Counted from the stretch's first letter, positions 34,788 through 43,056 are shown. The stretch is DNA of 52,787 bases from Bacteroidota bacterium (GCA_947476825.1 CANJRV010000007.1:1-52787); one strand, 5' to 3'. Made by a program: numbers and translations. The notes: generated by a model from the sequence alone, not told the origin.

Positions 34788-34891
34788 AAAACATTATTAG
34801 TATCAACAATTTCATATTCGTCCAAGTAGAAGAAAACTGAAACGTAGTTTTTGACAAAAAAAATGCTAATGGCAATTTACTTCTAAGCTAT

Positions 34892-34899
34892 TACCTTTG
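34892..34899 (+). promoter_or_regulatory. -7 promoter element of prfC
   Basis: TACCTTTG matches TAnnTTTG exactly and ends eight bases before the prfC ATG, implying a very short or absent 5' leader. No TTTG is found at the usual -33 spacing. Confidence 0.45.
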
Positions 34900-34907
34900 C
34901 GCCCTTT

Positions 34908-36500
34908 ATGAAATATACTCAAGAGATAGAAAAACGCAAAACCTTTGCTATCATTTCGCATCCCGATGCAGGAAAAACAACCTTAACCGAAAAATTTTTA
35001 CTATTTGGTGGAGCCATTCAAACCGCTGGTGCCGTAAAATCAAATAAAATAAAAAAACATGCTACTTCCGATTTCATGGAAATTGAAAGACAACGTGGAA
35101 TCTCCGTTGCCACTTCAGTAATGAGTTTTGAATATAAAGACAAACTAATTAATTTATTGGATACGCCCGGCCACAAAGACTTTGCGGAAGATACGTATAG
35201 AACCTTGACAGCTGTCGATAGCGTTGTATTAGTGATAGACTGTGTGAAAGGCGTTGAAACACAAACCGAAAAATTAATGGAAGTCTGTCGAATGAGAGAC
35301 ACCCCAGTTATTATTTTTATCAATAAAATGGATCGTGATGGAAGAAACCCATTTGATTTATTAGAAGAAGTAGAAAAAAAACTAAACATCAAAACCCAAC
35401 CACTTTCATGGCCTATCAACATGGGTAGAGATTTTAAAGGCGTTTATAATATCCACAATAAAAGCTTACTGACATTTGGCGCGCACCAAAAAGCAACTGA
35501 TGAAGACATGATTGCCCTACCCGATTTGAGTACAGAGAAGTTGGTAGACATTATCGGTGAAAAAGACGCAGCTTCTCTAAGAGAGGATATGGAATTAATC
35601 AATGGTGTATATACTTCCTTTGATACAGAAGCTTATTTAAAAGGAGAATTAGCACCAGTATTTTTTGGAAGTGCGGTTAATAATTTCGGCATCAAAGATT
35701 TGCTTGATACATTCATAGAAATCGCGCCTTCGCCAAAACCACGAATGACGGATAAGCGAGAAGTGAAGGCAGATGAAGAAAAATTTACAGGCTTTGTATT
35801 TAAAATCCATGCGAATATCGATCCACGTCATCGCGACCGGGTTGCATTTTTAAGAATTTGCTCTGGTAAATTTGAACGCAATACCTTTTATCACCATGTT
35901 CGGTCTGATAAAAAAGTTCGTTTTAGCAATCCGTATACTTTTTTAGCCAGAGAAAAAAATGTGATAGACGATGCTTTTCCAGGCGATGTGGTAGGCTTGT
36001 TTGATACTGGAACTTTCAAAATTGGTGACACCATAACCCAAGGCGAAGAAATAAATTACGTTGGTATTCCGAGTTTTTCACCGGAAATATTTAAGGAGCT
36101 CGTGAACAATGATCCAATGAAAACGAAACAAATGGAGAAAGGTATTCGTCAATTAACGGATGAAGGTGTAGCGCAATTATTTACACAACATGGAGGCAAT
36201 AGAAAAATTATTGGTTGTGTAGGTGATTTGCAATTTGAAGTGATTCAATATCGTTTGTTACAAGAATATGGCGCTGCTTGTAGCTTCAGAACTTTGCCAT
36301 TTTTCAAAGCCTGTTGGATACAAGGTGAACGCCAAAAAGTAGATGATTTTATTCGATTCAAACAAGCCAATATTGTAGAAGACAAAGAAGGTCATTTGGT
36401 TTATCTTGCAGAAAGTGAATGGTATTTAAATACAGAAAGAACAAATAATCCTGGGATTAAATTTTACATCACCAATGATTTTGAACATGAGTTGGCGTAA
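34908..36500 (+). CDS. prfC: Peptide chain release factor 3
   Basis: The 530-residue translational GTPase RF3 recycles RF1/RF2 from the ribosome after termination. GTPase motifs are [13 protein letters not shown] (G1), a switch I segment within [35 protein letters not shown] (G3) and [10 protein letters not shown] (G4). The RF3-specific domain III blocks include [11 protein letters not shown] and [18 protein letters not shown]. The length is normal and the frame intact. It is a single-gene unit with a near-leaderless promoter configuration. Confidence 0.96.
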   Translation: MKYTQEIEKRKTFAIISHPDAGKTTLTEKFLLFGGAIQTAGAVKSNKIKKHATSDFMEIERQRGISVATSVMSFEYKDKLINLLDTPGHKDFAEDTYRTLTAVDSVVLVIDCVKGVETQTEKLMEVCRMRDTPVIIFINKMDRDGRNPFDLLEEVEKKLNIKTQPLSWPINMGRDFKGVYNIHNKSLLTFGAHQKATDEDMIALPDLSTEKLVDIIGEKDAASLREDMELINGVYTSFDTEAYLKGELAPVFFGSAVNNFGIKDLLDTFIEIAPSPKPRMTDKREVKADEEKFTGFVFKIHANIDPRHRDRVAFLRICSGKFERNTFYHHVRSDKKVRFSNPYTFLAREKNVIDDAFPGDVVGLFDTGTFKIGDTITQGEEINYVGIPSFSPEIFKELVNNDPMKTKQMEKGIRQLTDEGVAQLFTQHGGNRKIIGCVGDLQFEVIQYRLLQEYGAACSFRTLPFFKACWIQGERQKVDDFIRFKQANIVEDKEGHLVYLAESEWYLNTERTNNPGIKFYITNDFEHELA

Positions 36501-36691
36501 GCTTGCTTAAAGAGTCCTACTATCCTTCAATACATTTCCATTCTTGCAGTGTGTGCTGCTAAGGTAATCTTGCAGCTGAGTAAAATTTTTGTGAGGCAAA
36601 ATGCGATTGCAATTGTTCAATGTGCCTGTGGTGGGCATACTTTAGAGAAGAATTAAAAATGATATTCAAAAAGTGAACTTTCATTGCCGGT

Positions 36692-36783
36692 GCATTGCGG
36701 CAACGATTGTAGTGAAAATCCTTTTTGCTTGCTCTGAAGCAAAAAGATTGGAGCGAAAAGCGTGTGTGCCGCCCAAAATATTT
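36692..36783 (+). repeat. Nested-hairpin dispersed repeat, copy C
   Basis: It matches copy A in the same orientation with only a few substitutions and copy B in reverse. The outer arms GCGGCA/TGCCGC and the inner ttttgctt/aagcaaaa pair are intact. It lies between prfC and the small membrane protein gene; nothing else is seen in 36501-36792. Confidence 0.85.
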
Positions 36784-36792
36784 TTTTATTAT

Positions 36793-37107
36793 TTAATCCG
36801 AAACCTTATCGCGCAAAACACTCAACACAAAATCTATTGCCGAATTAAAAATGGACGAACTAGAAACTTGCGTTTGTTCCATTGCTTTTTCAGTAAAAAC
36901 GGAAGAAGTATCTACAGATGTATTCAATGAAGGCAAGGCAATGTGCAGTGTTACTAAAAGTATAAATACAGAAACAAATGAAACAGTCAATTTTTTTAAC
37001 AATGCCAAGCGATTGTTCATATACGCAATTACGGCAAGGGCTACTAACATGATTAAGATAATCCACATACCATTTATCATAAACCAACTATTCTGAATGT
37101 AGTGCAT
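36793..37107 (-). CDS. Small two-helix membrane protein, unknown
   Basis: The 104-residue ORF has two predicted membrane segments (GMWIILIMLVALAVIAYM and LTVSFVSVFILLVTLHIAL) and a hydrophilic tail with many Ser/Thr (SLNTSVDTSSVFTEKAMEQTQVSSSS). There is no recognisable family. The opposite strand also has an ORF here, but the hydrophobic periodicity and start context favour the minus strand. Its stop lies just beyond repeat copy C. Confidence 0.5.
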   Translation of the reverse strand: MHYIQNSWFMINGMWIILIMLVALAVIAYMNNRLALLKKLTVSFVSVFILLVTLHIALPSLNTSVDTSSVFTEKAMEQTQVSSSSIFNSAIDFVLSVLRDKVSD

Positions 37108-37189
37108 GATGTTTCAATTTTGATTTCCAAATATAAGGGTTATTTAAAAAGTTTAGCAAACTTTCTAGATTATTTATTCAAAATGAGTA

Positions 37190-37197
37190 TATTTTTG
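37190..37197 (+). promoter_or_regulatory. -7 promoter element before the sorting-domain gene
   Basis: TATTTTTG matches TAnnTTTG exactly, 11 bases before the ATG at 37209. It would drive the 37209 gene and rlmB. Confidence 0.4.
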
Positions 37198-37208
37198 TGA
37201 ACGTATCC

Positions 37209-37538
37209 ATGAAAAAAATCTACATCCTGCTTTTTATTATCCTTTGCAACCTACAATTATTTGGCGGTAGCGATGAGCAGAAGTTATTTTCTATGTTTCC
37301 AATTCCTTTACACGTAAGCAAACTTACCATCAAATTAAATAATTTCAATTCAGGAATTGCCCGAATAGAATTGCGCAATTTAATAGGCAAGAAACTAATA
37401 GACAAGCCATTTCCAGCTGGTTCTGACGAAGTCTATTTTGAAGAAATGGACGCTTACCCAAATGGTGTTTATGTTGTTATTGCAAAAGACGGCAATGGCA
37501 AAATTTTAGAAACATCCAAACTTATCATTAATAAATAA
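37209..37538 (+). CDS. Short secreted protein consisting of a T9SS type A-like sorting domain
   Basis: The protein has 109 residues from ATG 37209 (the track uses GTG four codons earlier). A signal peptide (MKKIYILLFIILCNLQLFGG) is followed by only one domain, ~80 residues. It contains FPIPLHVSKLTIKLNNF, IARIELRNLIGKKLIDKPF and YPNGVYVVIAKDGNGKILETSKLIINK, the layout of the Por/T9SS C-terminal sorting domain. Such domains normally sit at the end of large cargo proteins; here no cargo precedes it. It is five bases upstream of rlmB. Confidence 0.7.
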   Translation: MKKIYILLFIILCNLQLFGGSDEQKLFSMFPIPLHVSKLTIKLNNFNSGIARIELRNLIGKKLIDKPFPAGSDEVYFEEMDAYPNGVYVVIAKDGNGKILETSKLIINK

Positions 37539-37543
37539 AATAC

Positions 37544-38287
37544 ATGCGTTCAACGAAATCGCTCATCTACGGCAGAAACCCCGTGTTAGAAGCATTGCAA
37601 AATAAAAAACCTCTAGACAGAATATTGATGCACCATACCATCAGTGGCGACAATATTGGTGATATTATCCGTCTAGCTAAAGAGGCCAATACCCCTATAG
37701 TGCGTGTACCTATGGAAAAGTTGAATGCCATGGTAAGAGGTGTTCATCAAGGTATCATTGCCTATGGTGCTATTGTTGACTACACCCCTTTACAAGATGT
37801 CATTTCTCACTTGTACGACCAAGGCAAAACGCCATTACTCCTTTTGCTCGATGGCATTACAGATGTTAGAAATACTGGTGCAATTATTCGCAGTGCAGTA
37901 TGTTGCGGTGTGGATGCCATTCTTTTTACAGAAAAAAATTCAGCACCATTACATGAAGACATGGTCAAGACTTCCGCTGGCGCCATGATGCAAATTACAT
38001 TTTGTAGAGAACGCAATATTTCAACTGTGTTGGATACCTTAAAATTAAATGGCATTAAAATATTTTCAACCGATTTACAAGCCAAAACTTCTTTATTAGA
38101 CATTGATTTCAAAACCCCGTGCTGCATCGTTTTAGGTGCTGAAGAAAAAGGAATTTCAAGGTCTACACAAGAACAATGTGATGAAACTTTTTGCATTCCG
38201 ATGGTTGGTGATTTTGATAGCCTGAATGTTTCTGTAGCCGCTGGCATCATTTGTTTTGAAGCCATGAAACAAAAAATGAAAGCCTAA
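37544..38287 (+). CDS. rlmB: 23S rRNA (guanosine-2'-O)-methyltransferase RlmB-like (SpoU/TrmH family)
   Basis: The 247-residue protein has an N-terminal substrate-binding domain (SLIYGRNPVLEALQNKKPLDRILM) and the SPOUT trefoil-knot domain. The latter has DGITDVRNTGAIIRSAVCCGVDAILF (motif 1), VLGAEEKGIS (motif 2) and IPMVGDFDSLNVSVAAGI (motif 3). RlmB methylates the ribose of G2251 in 23S rRNA. It is co-transcribed with the short sorting-domain gene upstream. The frame is intact. Confidence 0.92.
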   Translation: MRSTKSLIYGRNPVLEALQNKKPLDRILMHHTISGDNIGDIIRLAKEANTPIVRVPMEKLNAMVRGVHQGIIAYGAIVDYTPLQDVISHLYDQGKTPLLLLLDGITDVRNTGAIIRSAVCCGVDAILFTEKNSAPLHEDMVKTSAGAMMQITFCRERNISTVLDTLKLNGIKIFSTDLQAKTSLLDIDFKTPCCIVLGAEEKGISRSTQEQCDETFCIPMVGDFDSLNVSVAAGIICFEAMKQKMKA

Positions 38288-38303
38288 TTTTATTTCACCC
38301 TAT

Positions 38304-38334
38304 TTTGTAATTTCATCTTTAACCAGCATCTTTG
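38304..38334 (+). promoter_or_regulatory. Promoter of the small membrane gene and lpxB
   Basis: TTTG (38304-38307), 19 bases, then CATCTTTG (38327-38334), one mismatch from TAnnTTTG. The -7 box ends four bases before the ATG at 38339, so the transcript is probably leaderless. Confidence 0.5.
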
Positions 38335-38338
38335 TGAC

Positions 38339-38638
38339 ATGCAAAAAGATCATTTTTTCTTAGGCTTTTTATTGGGAATAATGGTTCCAATGATTGGCAT
38401 ATTCTTTTTTTATTTATTCAAATTCATGCCAGATAATTTATCTTTTACTGATTTTTTATTTTTAATAAAATCCAATCAGTACATGATTCCAAAAATTATT
38501 TCACTAGGTCTTTTGGCAACTATTCCTTTGATTACTTTTTACAAAAACAGGAAATTACATACTACCTTAAAAGGAATTTTTGTAGCCATCATGCTGTATG
38601 GTATCGTTGCTGTATTGTATAAATTCAATATGCTATAA
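38339..38638 (+). CDS. Small three-helix membrane protein, unknown
   Basis: The 99-residue protein has three hydrophobic segments ([37 protein letters not shown] and [18 protein letters not shown]). It overlaps the lpxB start by one base (TAATG), so it is translationally coupled to lpxB. It is not a family I recognise. Its position suggests a role connected with lipid A or the inner membrane, but this is inference from context alone. Confidence 0.7.
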   Translation: MQKDHFFLGFLLGIMVPMIGIFFFYLFKFMPDNLSFTDFLFLIKSNQYMIPKIISLGLLATIPLITFYKNRKLHTTLKGIFVAIMLYGIVAVLYKFNML

Positions 38639-39762
38639 TGAAATTTTTTATCATTGCAGGAGAAGCAAGTGGCGATTTGCATGGCAGCAATTTAGTGATT
38701 GAATTATTGAAGCAAAACCCTCATGCAACATGTGTAGGATGGGGAGGCGACAAGATGAAAGCAGCGGGCGTTGACATTCTCAAGCCCATCACAGAGCTTG
38801 CATTCATGGGCTTTGTAGAAGTATTAATGAATCTTACTTCCATTCTTAAAAACTTTAAAACTTGCAAAGAGCAAATCACAAATTTCCAACCTGATGTAGT
38901 GATTTTGATAGATTATCCGGGCTTTAATTTACGTATGGCAACTTGGGCAAAAAAACAAGGATACAAAACAGCGTATTATATTTCACCTACCATTTGGGCG
39001 TGGAAAGAAAATAGAGTGCATTCCATAAAAAAGTATGTAGACCGAATGATTTGCATTTTACCGTTTGAAAAAGCCTTTTACGCAAAATGGAATTACACTG
39101 TCGATTACGTAGGAAATCCAACGGCTGAAGTCATTGCAAAAGAAAAATTAATCCCCTCATCTATTCAAGAAAAAAAAATAATTGCATTATTGCCTGGTAG
39201 TCGCAAACAAGAAATCAACAAAATGTTGCCAATTATGCTAGAGGCCATTCGCGCCTATCCAGACTATAAAATCATTATTGCACAAGCCCCAAATATACAA
39301 AAAGAAGTATATGCGTCTTTCCTTCAAAATGATGCTGTAAGCTTATTACAGCACAAAACGTATGACATTCTCAAAGTTGCTTCCCTTGCATTAGTTACTT
39401 CTGGTACTGCTACCTTAGAAACCGCATTATTTGGTGTACCACAAGTGGTATGTTATATCGCGAATCCAATATCTTATGCGATAGCAAAGCAATTTGTAAA
39501 AGTGAAATACATATCACTTATCAATTTGATATTGAATAAGGAAAGCGTAAAAGAATTGATACAAGCTGATTTGACCGTTGAAGCACTGCAACAAGAAATC
39601 AATTTATTGATTCATGACGAAAAACGGAAAACGAATTTGGCGAATGATTATAAAGCATTAGAAAGCGTTTTACATGAAGGTAATGCCAGCGAAAATGTAG
39701 CGAAAATAATATATAGGTTAGCCTTTGATAAATCTAACCAACAAAACAATCAAGGCAATTAA
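38638..39762 (+). CDS. lpxB: Lipid-A-disaccharide synthase
   Basis: The 374-residue GT-B glycosyltransferase joins lipid X and UDP-diacylglucosamine to form the lipid A disaccharide at the inner membrane. Family blocks are [84 protein letters not shown] and [18 protein letters not shown]. It is coupled to the preceding small membrane gene. Its 3' end overlaps the minus-strand DUF6728 ORF by 45 bases. It shows that the cell makes lipid A. Confidence 0.96.
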   Translation: MKFFIIAGEASGDLHGSNLVIELLKQNPHATCVGWGGDKMKAAGVDILKPITELAFMGFVEVLMNLTSILKNFKTCKEQITNFQPDVVILIDYPGFNLRMATWAKKQGYKTAYYISPTIWAWKENRVHSIKKYVDRMICILPFEKAFYAKWNYTVDYVGNPTAEVIAKEKLIPSSIQEKKIIALLPGSRKQEINKMLPIMLEAIRAYPDYKIIIAQAPNIQKEVYASFLQNDAVSLLQHKTYDILKVASLALVTSGTATLETALFGVPQVVCYIANPISYAIAKQFVKVKYISLINLILNKESVKELIQADLTVEALQQEINLLIHDEKRKTNLANDYKALESVLHEGNASENVAKIIYRLAFDKSNQQNNQGN

Positions 39763-39891
39763 AAACATCATAATTGAAATTCGATTCATACCATGCATCA
39801 GTTTGATATTGGTATTGTTAGGTGCATCTTTATCCTTTTTTTTAATGTACAAATAAGTTAGTATTTGACTCCACATGCTTGGTTGTTTCAT
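39718..39891 (-). CDS. DUF6728-like small membrane protein
   Basis: This 57-residue ORF is below the track's size cut. It starts at the ATG complementary to 39889-39891 and runs [20 protein letters not shown], then [19 protein letters not shown], ending in one hydrophobic helix ([15 protein letters not shown]). The combination of a short basic N-part, the LMHGMNRIS motif and a C-terminal helix matches a small protein family I recall as DUF6728, widespread in Bacteroidota. Function is unknown. It converges on lpxB and overlaps its last 45 bases. Confidence 0.75.
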   Translation of the reverse strand: MKQPSMWSQILTYLYIKKKDKDAPNNTNIKLMHGMNRISIMMFLIALIVLLVRFIKG

Positions 39892-39928
39892 GCATCAAAT
39901 TTACTTCCATTATTTTAAATATGTAAAC

Positions 39929-39936
39929 TATATTTG
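39929..39936 (+). promoter_or_regulatory. -7 promoter element of tRNA-Ala
   Basis: TATATTTG is an exact TAnnTTTG match, 47 bases upstream of the tRNA-Ala gene. Confidence 0.5.
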
Positions 39937-39983
39937 CCCCCTACTCCAGTTTGATATTCATTATTGACATTCAAATTAAAAAC

Positions 39984-40056
<73 letters not shown>

Positions 40057-40062
40057 CGGAAC

Positions 40063-40135
40063 AGAAAGAGAAAGAAAAAGAGAATGAGAATGAAGTACAA
40101 AATTCTTTCTCTTTCTCCTACTCTTTCTCTTTTTT
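40063..40135 (+). terminator. Purine/pyrimidine hairpin after tRNA-Ala
   Basis: A purine-only left arm (agaaagagaaagaaaaagag and on) can fold on a pyrimidine-only right arm (ttctttctctttctcc and on) that ends in TTTTTT. The pairing is imperfect but long. It is likely a transcription terminator for the tRNA. Confidence 0.5.
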
Positions 40136-40213
40136 ATTTCAATCAAATTTAGTGTTCTAAAATTGAAAAATAATCATTCGAAAGATTCGACTTTGCAATG
40201 ATGCTTCCACCCG

Positions 40214-40310
40214 AACAGCAGATCCGCCATAAAGATTTTCCTCTTTATGGCGTTTTTCATTAGCGTATTGCTATTTCTTGGTATGGCAACAGAGGCTCGA
40301 AGTCTGCTAT
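40214..40310 (+). repeat. tRNA-trailing mosaic repeat, unit 3
   Basis: It reads gaacagcagatccgcc, an 11-bp stem, GGCGTTTTTCATTAGCG and then blocks shared with unit 1 (gaggctcgaagtctgct). It has the same orientation relative to the tRNA as units 1 and 2 have at tRNA-Cys. Confidence 0.65.
40225..40257 (+). terminator. Intrinsic terminator in repeat unit 3
   Basis: Perfect stem CGCCATAAAGA/TCTTTATGGCG (40225-40235 with 40242-40252) followed by TTTTT. The stem is identical to that in unit 1 but the loop differs. Confidence 0.75.
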
Positions 40311-40321
40311 ACCACTTAACA

Positions 40322-40420
40322 CTCATTTCCCCTCTTTATGACGTTATTGTGTTCATGAAATAAAGGAATGTAGGCATGAAATCTACATTATTTTGACATA
40401 TCGCTATATCGATATTGGTT
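40322..40420 (+). repeat. tRNA-trailing mosaic repeat, unit 4
   Basis: It shares long blocks with unit 2 in reverse orientation, such as catgaaataaaggaatgtag and the tatcgctatatcg palindrome at the end. Its terminator hairpin has decayed: only ctctttatgacgttatt remains. Confidence 0.6.
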
Positions 40421-40458
40421 GATAAAAGCCAATTGCTTTTTGTAGAAAATATTACAAT

Positions 40459-40788
40459 ATGCCACTCCCGTTTTGTGTTTACATTCTATTCAGCGAAAAA
40501 GATTAATTCTTATACATTGGCTTTACTACTAATATTCAAAATCGTTTGCTAAACCATAATTCTGGAGGTACAAAAAGCACTTCACCCAAAAGACCATTGG
40601 AATTAATTTTCTACGAGTATTATCTATTTGAAAAAGATGCCCGGAATAGAGAAATGTATTTTATAACCACCTCAGGTAAAAAGGCAATCAAATATATGTT
40701 GATTGGAACACTAGAAAAAATGGGGTATACCGGAAAGAAAATTGAGATGGGTTTTATAATCGCCAATACACCACAAGCATTTTATTGA
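40459..40788 (+). pseudogene. GIY-YIG nuclease family protein with a premature TAA
   Basis: The track ORF 40546-40788 starts from an internal TTG. Upstream in the same frame is ATG 40459 and MPLPFCVYILFSEKD, then TAA (40504-40506), then FLYIGFTTNIQNRLLNHNSG. Joined, this is a canonical short GIY-YIG protein: the GIY strand (VYIL), the YIG strand (LYIGFT), the arginine in NRL, HNSGGTKST, the PLELIFYEYYLFEKDARNRE block with its catalytic Glu, and a C-terminal helix. The intact length would be 109 residues. A single nonsense change between the two motif strands removes the start half, so the gene is probably inactive. Confidence 0.85.
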
Positions 40789-40860
40789 ATAGCTTTATTT
40801 TTAGCTGACGAATTGCTATATCGTAGTATAGTAATACATCTTTTACCAATTATTTCATTA

Positions 40861-40896
40861 AAAAAAAAGTATTATTCATTTTATAAATAATACTTT
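40861..40896 (-). terminator. Intrinsic terminator of the TPR gene
   Basis: Perfect 11-bp stem AAAGTATTATT/AATAATACTTT (40866-40876 with 40886-40896), followed on the minus strand by a run of T (the a-run at 40861-40868). It lies 24 bases beyond the stop of the TPR gene. Confidence 0.8.
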
Positions 40897-40919
40897 AAGA
40901 ATGCCATTAAGAAAAAAAA

Positions 40920-41372
40920 TTATTTTTTAGCAGCCTCTGCTTTCGCTTTCTCATCAGTTGCCCACTTTAGATTGCCTATTCCATATTTATAACTTGGATT
41001 AATGGAAATTGATTTTTTACCAGCTTCTATTGCCTCATCATATTTTTGCAATAGAATTAGTCCAGAACATTTATTACTGTAGGCTATGTAGGAATTTGGA
41101 TTAATTGCAATGGCAGCATCACATAAATCGACGCATTTCTGATAATCTTTTTGATTATAAGCTTCTAAAGAAGCATTAATTAATGCGCTAACCTTCGGAT
41201 CTTGAACTGTTTGAACTGGCGCGGTAGAGTTTTGTGTATCGCCACTTCCAGAATTCTTTTTTGACATGACAAAAAATATCAAAACAGGAATAAGTAATAT
41301 AGCCAGCCACATAATTAATTGTTTCGACTTTGGATTTTCTTTTTCTACGATTTCTGTTTTATTTGTTTCCAT
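40920..41372 (-). CDS. Membrane-anchored TPR protein
   Basis: The protein has 150 residues from ATG 41372; the track start at 41402 is 10 codons earlier and less likely. A short charged N-terminus is followed by one membrane helix (LIMWLAILLIPVLIFFVMS) and about two TPR units (SALINASLEAYNQKDYQKCVDLCDAAIAINPNSYIAYSNKC, then KYDEAIEAGKKSISINPSYK). These repeats closely resemble the C-terminal repeats of the large GT-C/TPR proteins at 48-52 kb (EAIEAGKK versus KAIEAGEK). It diverges from the glycan operon. Its role is probably as a partner or scaffold. Confidence 0.75.
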   Translation of the reverse strand: METNKTEIVEKENPKSKQLIMWLAILLIPVLIFFVMSKKNSGSGDTQNSTAPVQTVQDPKVSALINASLEAYNQKDYQKCVDLCDAAIAINPNSYIAYSNKCSGLILLQKYDEAIEAGKKSISINPSYKYGIGNLKWATDEKAKAEAAKK

Positions 41373-41504
41373 TTTAATACTATTTAAGATTTTGCTCGGC
41401 AAATTTAAATAAATTTGTCTAAAAAAAAATTATTGTACTTGACAATCTATATTCAATACTTTTTTTAATATTGCAAATTCTATTTTAAACTGGCTCGTGC
41501 ACAT

Positions 41505-41535
41505 TTTGCAATTCAGTTCAAAGGGCTTATCATTG
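41505..41535 (+). promoter_or_regulatory. Promoter of the glycan-modification operon
   Basis: TTTG (41505-41508), 19 bases, then TATCATTG (41528-41535), one mismatch from TAnnTTTG. It lies 21 bases before the GT2 ATG at 41557 and would drive the six-gene operon. Confidence 0.55.
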
Positions 41536-41556
41536 TAAGAATATTAAATTATTATC

Positions 41557-42276
41557 ATGAAAATAGCTGTAATAGTTCCAGCGTATAATGAAGAAAATGC
41601 AATCGCTTCAGTAGTTAGCGATATTAACAATTATGCAAAATCAACTGCACTAAATATCACAGTCATCGTAGTAAACGATTGTTCAACAGACAATACAAAA
41701 AATATAATTGCCAAATTAAAATGTGTAGCATTGAATCTTCCTATAAATCTTGGTATTGGTGGCGCTGTTCAAACTGGTTATAAATACGCCTATGAAAACA
41801 ACTTTGATTACGCCATACAAATTGATGGTGATGGGCAACATCCGGCATCCGAAATCTCTAAATTGTTAGCTGCTGCGGTTCATGAGGGTTTTGATGTAGT
41901 GATTGGCTCTAGATTTATTGCCAAAGAGGGTTTCCAATCTTCTGCGATTCGACGATTTGGAATTCAATATTTCAAATGGCTAAACCGTTTTCTAGTCAAT
42001 ATTATTATTCACGATTGCACCTCTGGCTATCGATTAATCAATAGAAAAGCTTTAAAAATAGTGAAGAACTATTACCCAGATGAGTATCCTGAGCCAGAAT
42101 CCATTATTGTGTATTCTTTGAACCGTTTAAAAATAAAAGAAGTTCCGGTTATTATGAAGGAAAGGCAGGGAGGGGTTTCGTCTATCGGCACTTTCTCTTC
42201 TTTCTATTACATGCTAAAAGTAACATTAGCAATATTATTTACTTTCTTGCGAATAAAATTTAAAAAAGGAAATTAA
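41557..42276 (+). CDS. GT2 family glycosyltransferase
   Basis: The 239-residue GT-A enzyme shows IVPAYNEENAIASVV, VVNDCSTDNT, the DxD-type metal site QIDGDGQHP and SRFIAKEGFQSSAIRRFG, followed by HDCTSGYRLINRKAL. It resembles the polyprenyl-phosphate sugar transferases and lacks extra membrane helices apart from a hydrophobic C-terminus (VTLAILFTFLRIKF). Together with the following DUF2304 gene it forms a pair that recurs in Bacteroidota and Firmicutes surface polysaccharide clusters. It is the first gene of the operon. The sugar donor is not predictable. Confidence 0.88.
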   Translation: MKIAVIVPAYNEENAIASVVSDINNYAKSTALNITVIVVNDCSTDNTKNIIAKLKCVALNLPINLGIGGAVQTGYKYAYENNFDYAIQIDGDGQHPASEISKLLAAAVHEGFDVVIGSRFIAKEGFQSSAIRRFGIQYFKWLNRFLVNIIIHDCTSGYRLINRKALKIVKNYYPDEYPEPESIIVYSLNRLKIKEVPVIMKERQGGVSSIGTFSSFYYMLKVTLAILFTFLRIKFKKGN

Positions 42277-42305
42277 AATTATTTATATTCATCAAAATTA
42301 GTTTC

Positions 42306-42653
42306 ATGGAAAAAATACAAATTATTACAATCGGATTAAGCTTACTCTTTCTTATTTTCGTTGTACGACTTATTATTACAGGAAAACTTCGAGAAGAATA
42401 TTCTATCGTCTGGATTATTTCTACTACAATTTTAGTTGTATTCTCTTTTTGGAGAAAAGGGTTAGATGTGGTTTCTCATATTATGGGAATTTATTCTCCA
42501 CCGAATCTAGTATTTACTGTTGCCATTTTTATGATTTTTATATATTTGCTACATTTAAGTCTAATTGTATCCAAATTACAATCACAAAACAAACAAATGG
42601 GGCAAGAATTTGCTCTATTAAAACAAAAGCTAGAGAAAAATAAAGATGAATGA
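42306..42653 (+). CDS. DUF2304 family membrane protein
   Basis: The 115-residue protein has three hydrophobic helices (IITIGLSLLFLIFVVRLI, IVWIISTTILVVFSFW and VFTVAIFMIFIYLLHLSLI) and a charged coiled C-terminus (QSQNKQMGQEFALLKQKLEKNK). The REEYSIVWI motif is typical of DUF2304. The family almost always accompanies GT2 enzymes and is thought to be their membrane partner. It starts 29 bases after the GT2 gene and overlaps the next gene by eight bases. Confidence 0.85.
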   Translation: MEKIQIITIGLSLLFLIFVVRLIITGKLREEYSIVWIISTTILVVFSFWRKGLDVVSHIMGIYSPPNLVFTVAIFMIFIYLLHLSLIVSKLQSQNKQMGQEFALLKQKLEKNKDE

Positions 42654-43056
42654 TTTTTCATTACGACAGGAAGCTCAAGTTTATGGAAAATACTTTTTAC
42701 ATAAGTTGCCTAATGAGCAGACCATAGAAATATACGCACAAACAAATCCACATAAAACATCTTCTGCCAGCTCGAATGACCAAAAAATAATTCATTTTGC
42801 ACTTCATCATCCATGGAGTATTGGCTTTCTAGATGCCGCACAAGCCCTTGTAAAATCAGATTCCGAATTGAGAAAAAGACTCTATTTTATGTTCGCCATT
42901 TTGGAATCTAGACCAGAATATTGCTCTTTATTTTTACCAACAAAAAGAAATTGGCTATACTTATTTTTCATCTTTTATAGTGGTGCTAGGAGCGTTTTCA
43001 AAGCATTTTTTGGTATCCTTCTATTAAAAATAATTACACGACATGGAAATTCTTGA
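42646..43056 (+). CDS. Unknown protein in the glycan operon
   Basis: The 136-residue protein is not from a family I recognise. It has a mixed soluble part (LRQEAQVYGKYFLHKLPNEQTIEIYAQ, IIHFALHHPWSIGFLDAAQALV) and a hydrophobic C-terminal stretch (WLYLFFIFYSGARSVFKAFFGILLL) that probably anchors it to the membrane. It overlaps the DUF2304 gene by 8 and the GMC gene by 14 bases, so it is translated in step with them. The tight coupling suggests it is a subunit or partner of the oxidoreductase. Confidence 0.7.
   Translation: MNDFSLRQEAQVYGKYFLHKLPNEQTIEIYAQTNPHKTSSASSNDQKIIHFALHHPWSIGFLDAAQALVKSDSELRKRLYFMFAILESRPEYCSLFLPTKRNWLYLFFIFYSGARSVFKAFFGILLLKIITRHGNS

Larger units (their letters stand above)
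34533..34907. other. Intergenic region before prfC, holding a palindromic element
   Basis: A gap of 375 bases. It is largely occupied by the inverted-repeat element 34611-34753 and the adjoining hairpin 34762-34787. The antisense track ORF 34591-34875 is an artefact of this element. Confidence 0.55.

Noticed and set aside
34591-34875. Minus-strand 94-residue ORF before prfC
   Set aside because: It lies across the palindromic element; composition and repeats show it is not a gene.
36673-36930. Plus-strand 85-residue ORF
   Set aside because: It is created by dispersed repeat copy C and overlaps the better-supported minus-strand membrane protein.
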